This document shows positions 62,998-64,000 of a stretch of 64,000 bases of DNA, piece by piece. The stretch spans positions 1 to 64,000 of the forward strand of contig CALLRW010000007.1 of assembly GCA_938014215.1 (NCBI GenBank). Reading direction: 5' to 3'. Made by a program: the position numbers and the translations under genes. The notes under the pieces were generated by a model that was not told the origin of the DNA, ran no database searches, and saw only the letters and a list, made by a program, of their open reading frames with translations. How positions within the stretch are numbered: position 1 is the first letter of the stretch; each line of letters starts with the position of its first letter. Origin of the DNA: an uncultured Alistipes sp. Lineage in GTDB: Bacteria; Bacteroidota; Bacteroidia; Bacteroidales; Rikenellaceae.

Positions 62998-63015
62998 TGC
63001 GTTGATTTTTAATAA

Positions 63016-63414
63016 TTAGTAGATGTAGCACAGCACCTCGCCGCCGACGTTTTCCTTACGTGCCTTGGCGTCGGTCATAATGCCTTTGGAAGTCGAGAGG
63101 ATGGCGATACCCAGACCGTTCAGAACGCGGGGCATGTCCGAAACCGACGCATACTGACGAAGACCCGGGCGGCTGACGCGCTTGAGGTTCTTGATGGCGT
63201 TGGTTTTCGTAGCGGCATCCCACTTCAGAGCGATCTTGATCGAAGGATGGCCCTTCTCATCGGTGTCGAACTTGTAGGCGAGGATGTAGCCCTGCTCATA
63301 GAGGATCTTGGTGATCTCCTGCTTAATTTTTGAACCGGGAGCTTCAACCACCTTGTGGTTGGCTTTCACCGCGTTTCTAATTCTGGTCAGAAAGTCCGCA
63401 ATAGGATCAGTCAT
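63016..63414 (-). CDS. rpsH: 30S ribosomal protein S8
   Basis: 132 aa. MTDPIADFLTRIRNAVKANH start and the VLNGLGIAILSTSKGIMTDAKARK..GGEVLCYIY end define S8, which binds 16S rRNA helix 21 early in 30S assembly and is the translational repressor of the spc operon in E. coli. Here it is the first gene of its transcript: rpsN, which usually precedes it, is absent, and a consensus promoter lies about 170 bases upstream. Confidence 0.97.
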   Translation of the reverse strand: MTDPIADFLTRIRNAVKANHKVVEAPGSKIKQEITKILYEQGYILAYKFDTDEKGHPSIKIALKWDAATKTNAIKNLKRVSRPGLRQYASVSDMPRVLNGLGIAILSTSKGIMTDAKARKENVGGEVLCYIY

Positions 63415-63587
63415 AACGAATAGAAGTTAAAAATTAAATGAATAAAAAGTTTTCTTACTGGTTTGGCTTTCAGAGACTTGACCGTCGGCACCTCTCTACT
63501 TCCAGATCCGGATGCCTCACGTCAGCCCCTTTGGCCGGACGCCCGTGGACACGCGTTCGCATACGCACACGAGCGCCCAAAAGCGCG

Positions 63588-63618
63588 CAAATATACGCAT
63601 TATTTCCCAACTATCCAA
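63588..63618 (-). promoter_or_regulatory. Promoter of the rpsH-rplQ operon
   Basis: On the minus strand TTG (63616-63618), 20 bases, TATATTTG (63588-63595): full consensus. The transcript would carry a leader of about 165 bases, a plausible place for ribosomal-protein feedback (S8 or S4), with a possible GGCATC...GGTGCC hairpin. Confidence 0.8.
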
Positions 63619-64000
63619 GATTATCGCCTGATTTTTAGCGATTTTCCGGTCCGGTACGGATACGGGAAATGTTAGCACACGACAAGTTGCTAACATTGCA
63701 CCGTACAGCCTATCCCGTTCTACAACCCGGAAACCGGTCATCGTCCCTCCGCACAACGCGCCGCTCCTGCGAGAGGCTGTAATACGGAAACGCGATTCCG
63801 GCTCTTGGTCCGAGAAATCTGTAACCCAGTGTCCGGCTTTTCGTTACGCCCCACATATCGGGAAGTTACCGCTTGTGGCGGCACTTTCCCCGATACTGTG
63901 ACGTATCTACATGGGTCGAACACCCTTATTGGCTCCGGCTCCTCCGCGGCACGTGCCGCACAGGCTCATCACCTTCCGGAATCCGGAACCTTCTTTATCA
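63619..64000. other. Gene-free right end with strong inverted repeats
   Basis: No gene is supported here. Two hairpins stand out: a perfect 10-bp inverted repeat AATGTTAGCA-(10 nt)-TGCTAACATT at 63668-63697, and a longer imperfect stem-loop at 63857-63895 (TATCGGGAAGT..CCGC with a TTGTG loop and GCGG..ACTTTCCCCGATA). Neither has a T run. No rpsN, tRNA or transposase can be read in any frame. Confidence 0.5.

Noticed and set aside
63415..63640. rpsN hidden upstream of rpsH
   Set aside because: I read all frames on the minus strand and found neither the S14 end nor its zinc-ribbon pattern.

Overview
This window reads as Bacteroidota chromosome, most likely an Alistipes-like member of the Bacteroidales. 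Two SusC/SusD pairs, many lipoproteins, a UmuDC pair, promoters of the TTG-N19/20-TAnnTTTG type and sparse Shine-Dalgarno sites are all Bacteroidota traits. The GC-rich codon use is unusual for Bacteroidales but fits Alistipes. The genus is an inference from composition and gene content.

Positions 1-15363 hold a short-chain dehydrogenase and then, on the minus strand, a polysaccharide utilisation locus. It contains two GH144-type (glycoamylase-fold) lipoproteins, a GH3 beta-glucosidase between them, a LamG surface glycan-binding lipoprotein, SusD, SusC, and a single-chain membrane regulator (propeller, Y_Y_Y, TM, LuxR-type HTH). The best guess for the substrate is beta-1,2-glucan: the GH144 enzymes would cut it, SusCD would import it and the GH3 would finish it to glucose.

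Positions 15556-19653 hold umuD and umuC. umuC is split after codon 36 by a complete group II intron of about 2.36 kb that encodes an RT/maturase with an HNH domain. Positions 19949-21944 hold a phosphate-selective-porin-like protein and a small YqiA-type hydrolase.

Positions 22060-38248 are accessory and surface-oriented. Two large divergent lipoproteins (one BACON-containing, one with four repeats) are followed by a minus-strand operon: SusC, SusD, a lipoprotein interrupted by an in-frame TGA, a subtilisin-like (S8) lipoprotein peptidase and a small lipocalin-like lipoprotein. No glycoside hydrolase is present, so a peptide or protein utilisation locus is more likely than a glycan one.

Positions 38249-55134 are mostly housekeeping: an AT-rich spacer, an orphan helical protein, tRNA-Ser(GGA), an iron-sulfur flavoprotein, small secreted proteins, a LolC-like permease/UbiE operon, an SDR-Zn protease-SGNH-MBOAT-PAP2 operon that looks like a cell-surface acylation unit, lysS, and tpiA. 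tpiA is read in the same uninterrupted frame as an upstream four-TM segment. MaoC, PepSY-like and DUF6624-like genes follow.

Positions 55193-63618 hold, on the minus strand, the distal spc and alpha ribosomal operon (rpsH-rplF-rplR-rpsE-rpmD-rplO-secY-map-infA-rpmJ-rpsM-rpsK-rpsD-rpoA-rplQ) with its own strong promoter. The usual upstream neighbour rpsN is absent; about 590 bases of gene-free sequence follow to the window end.
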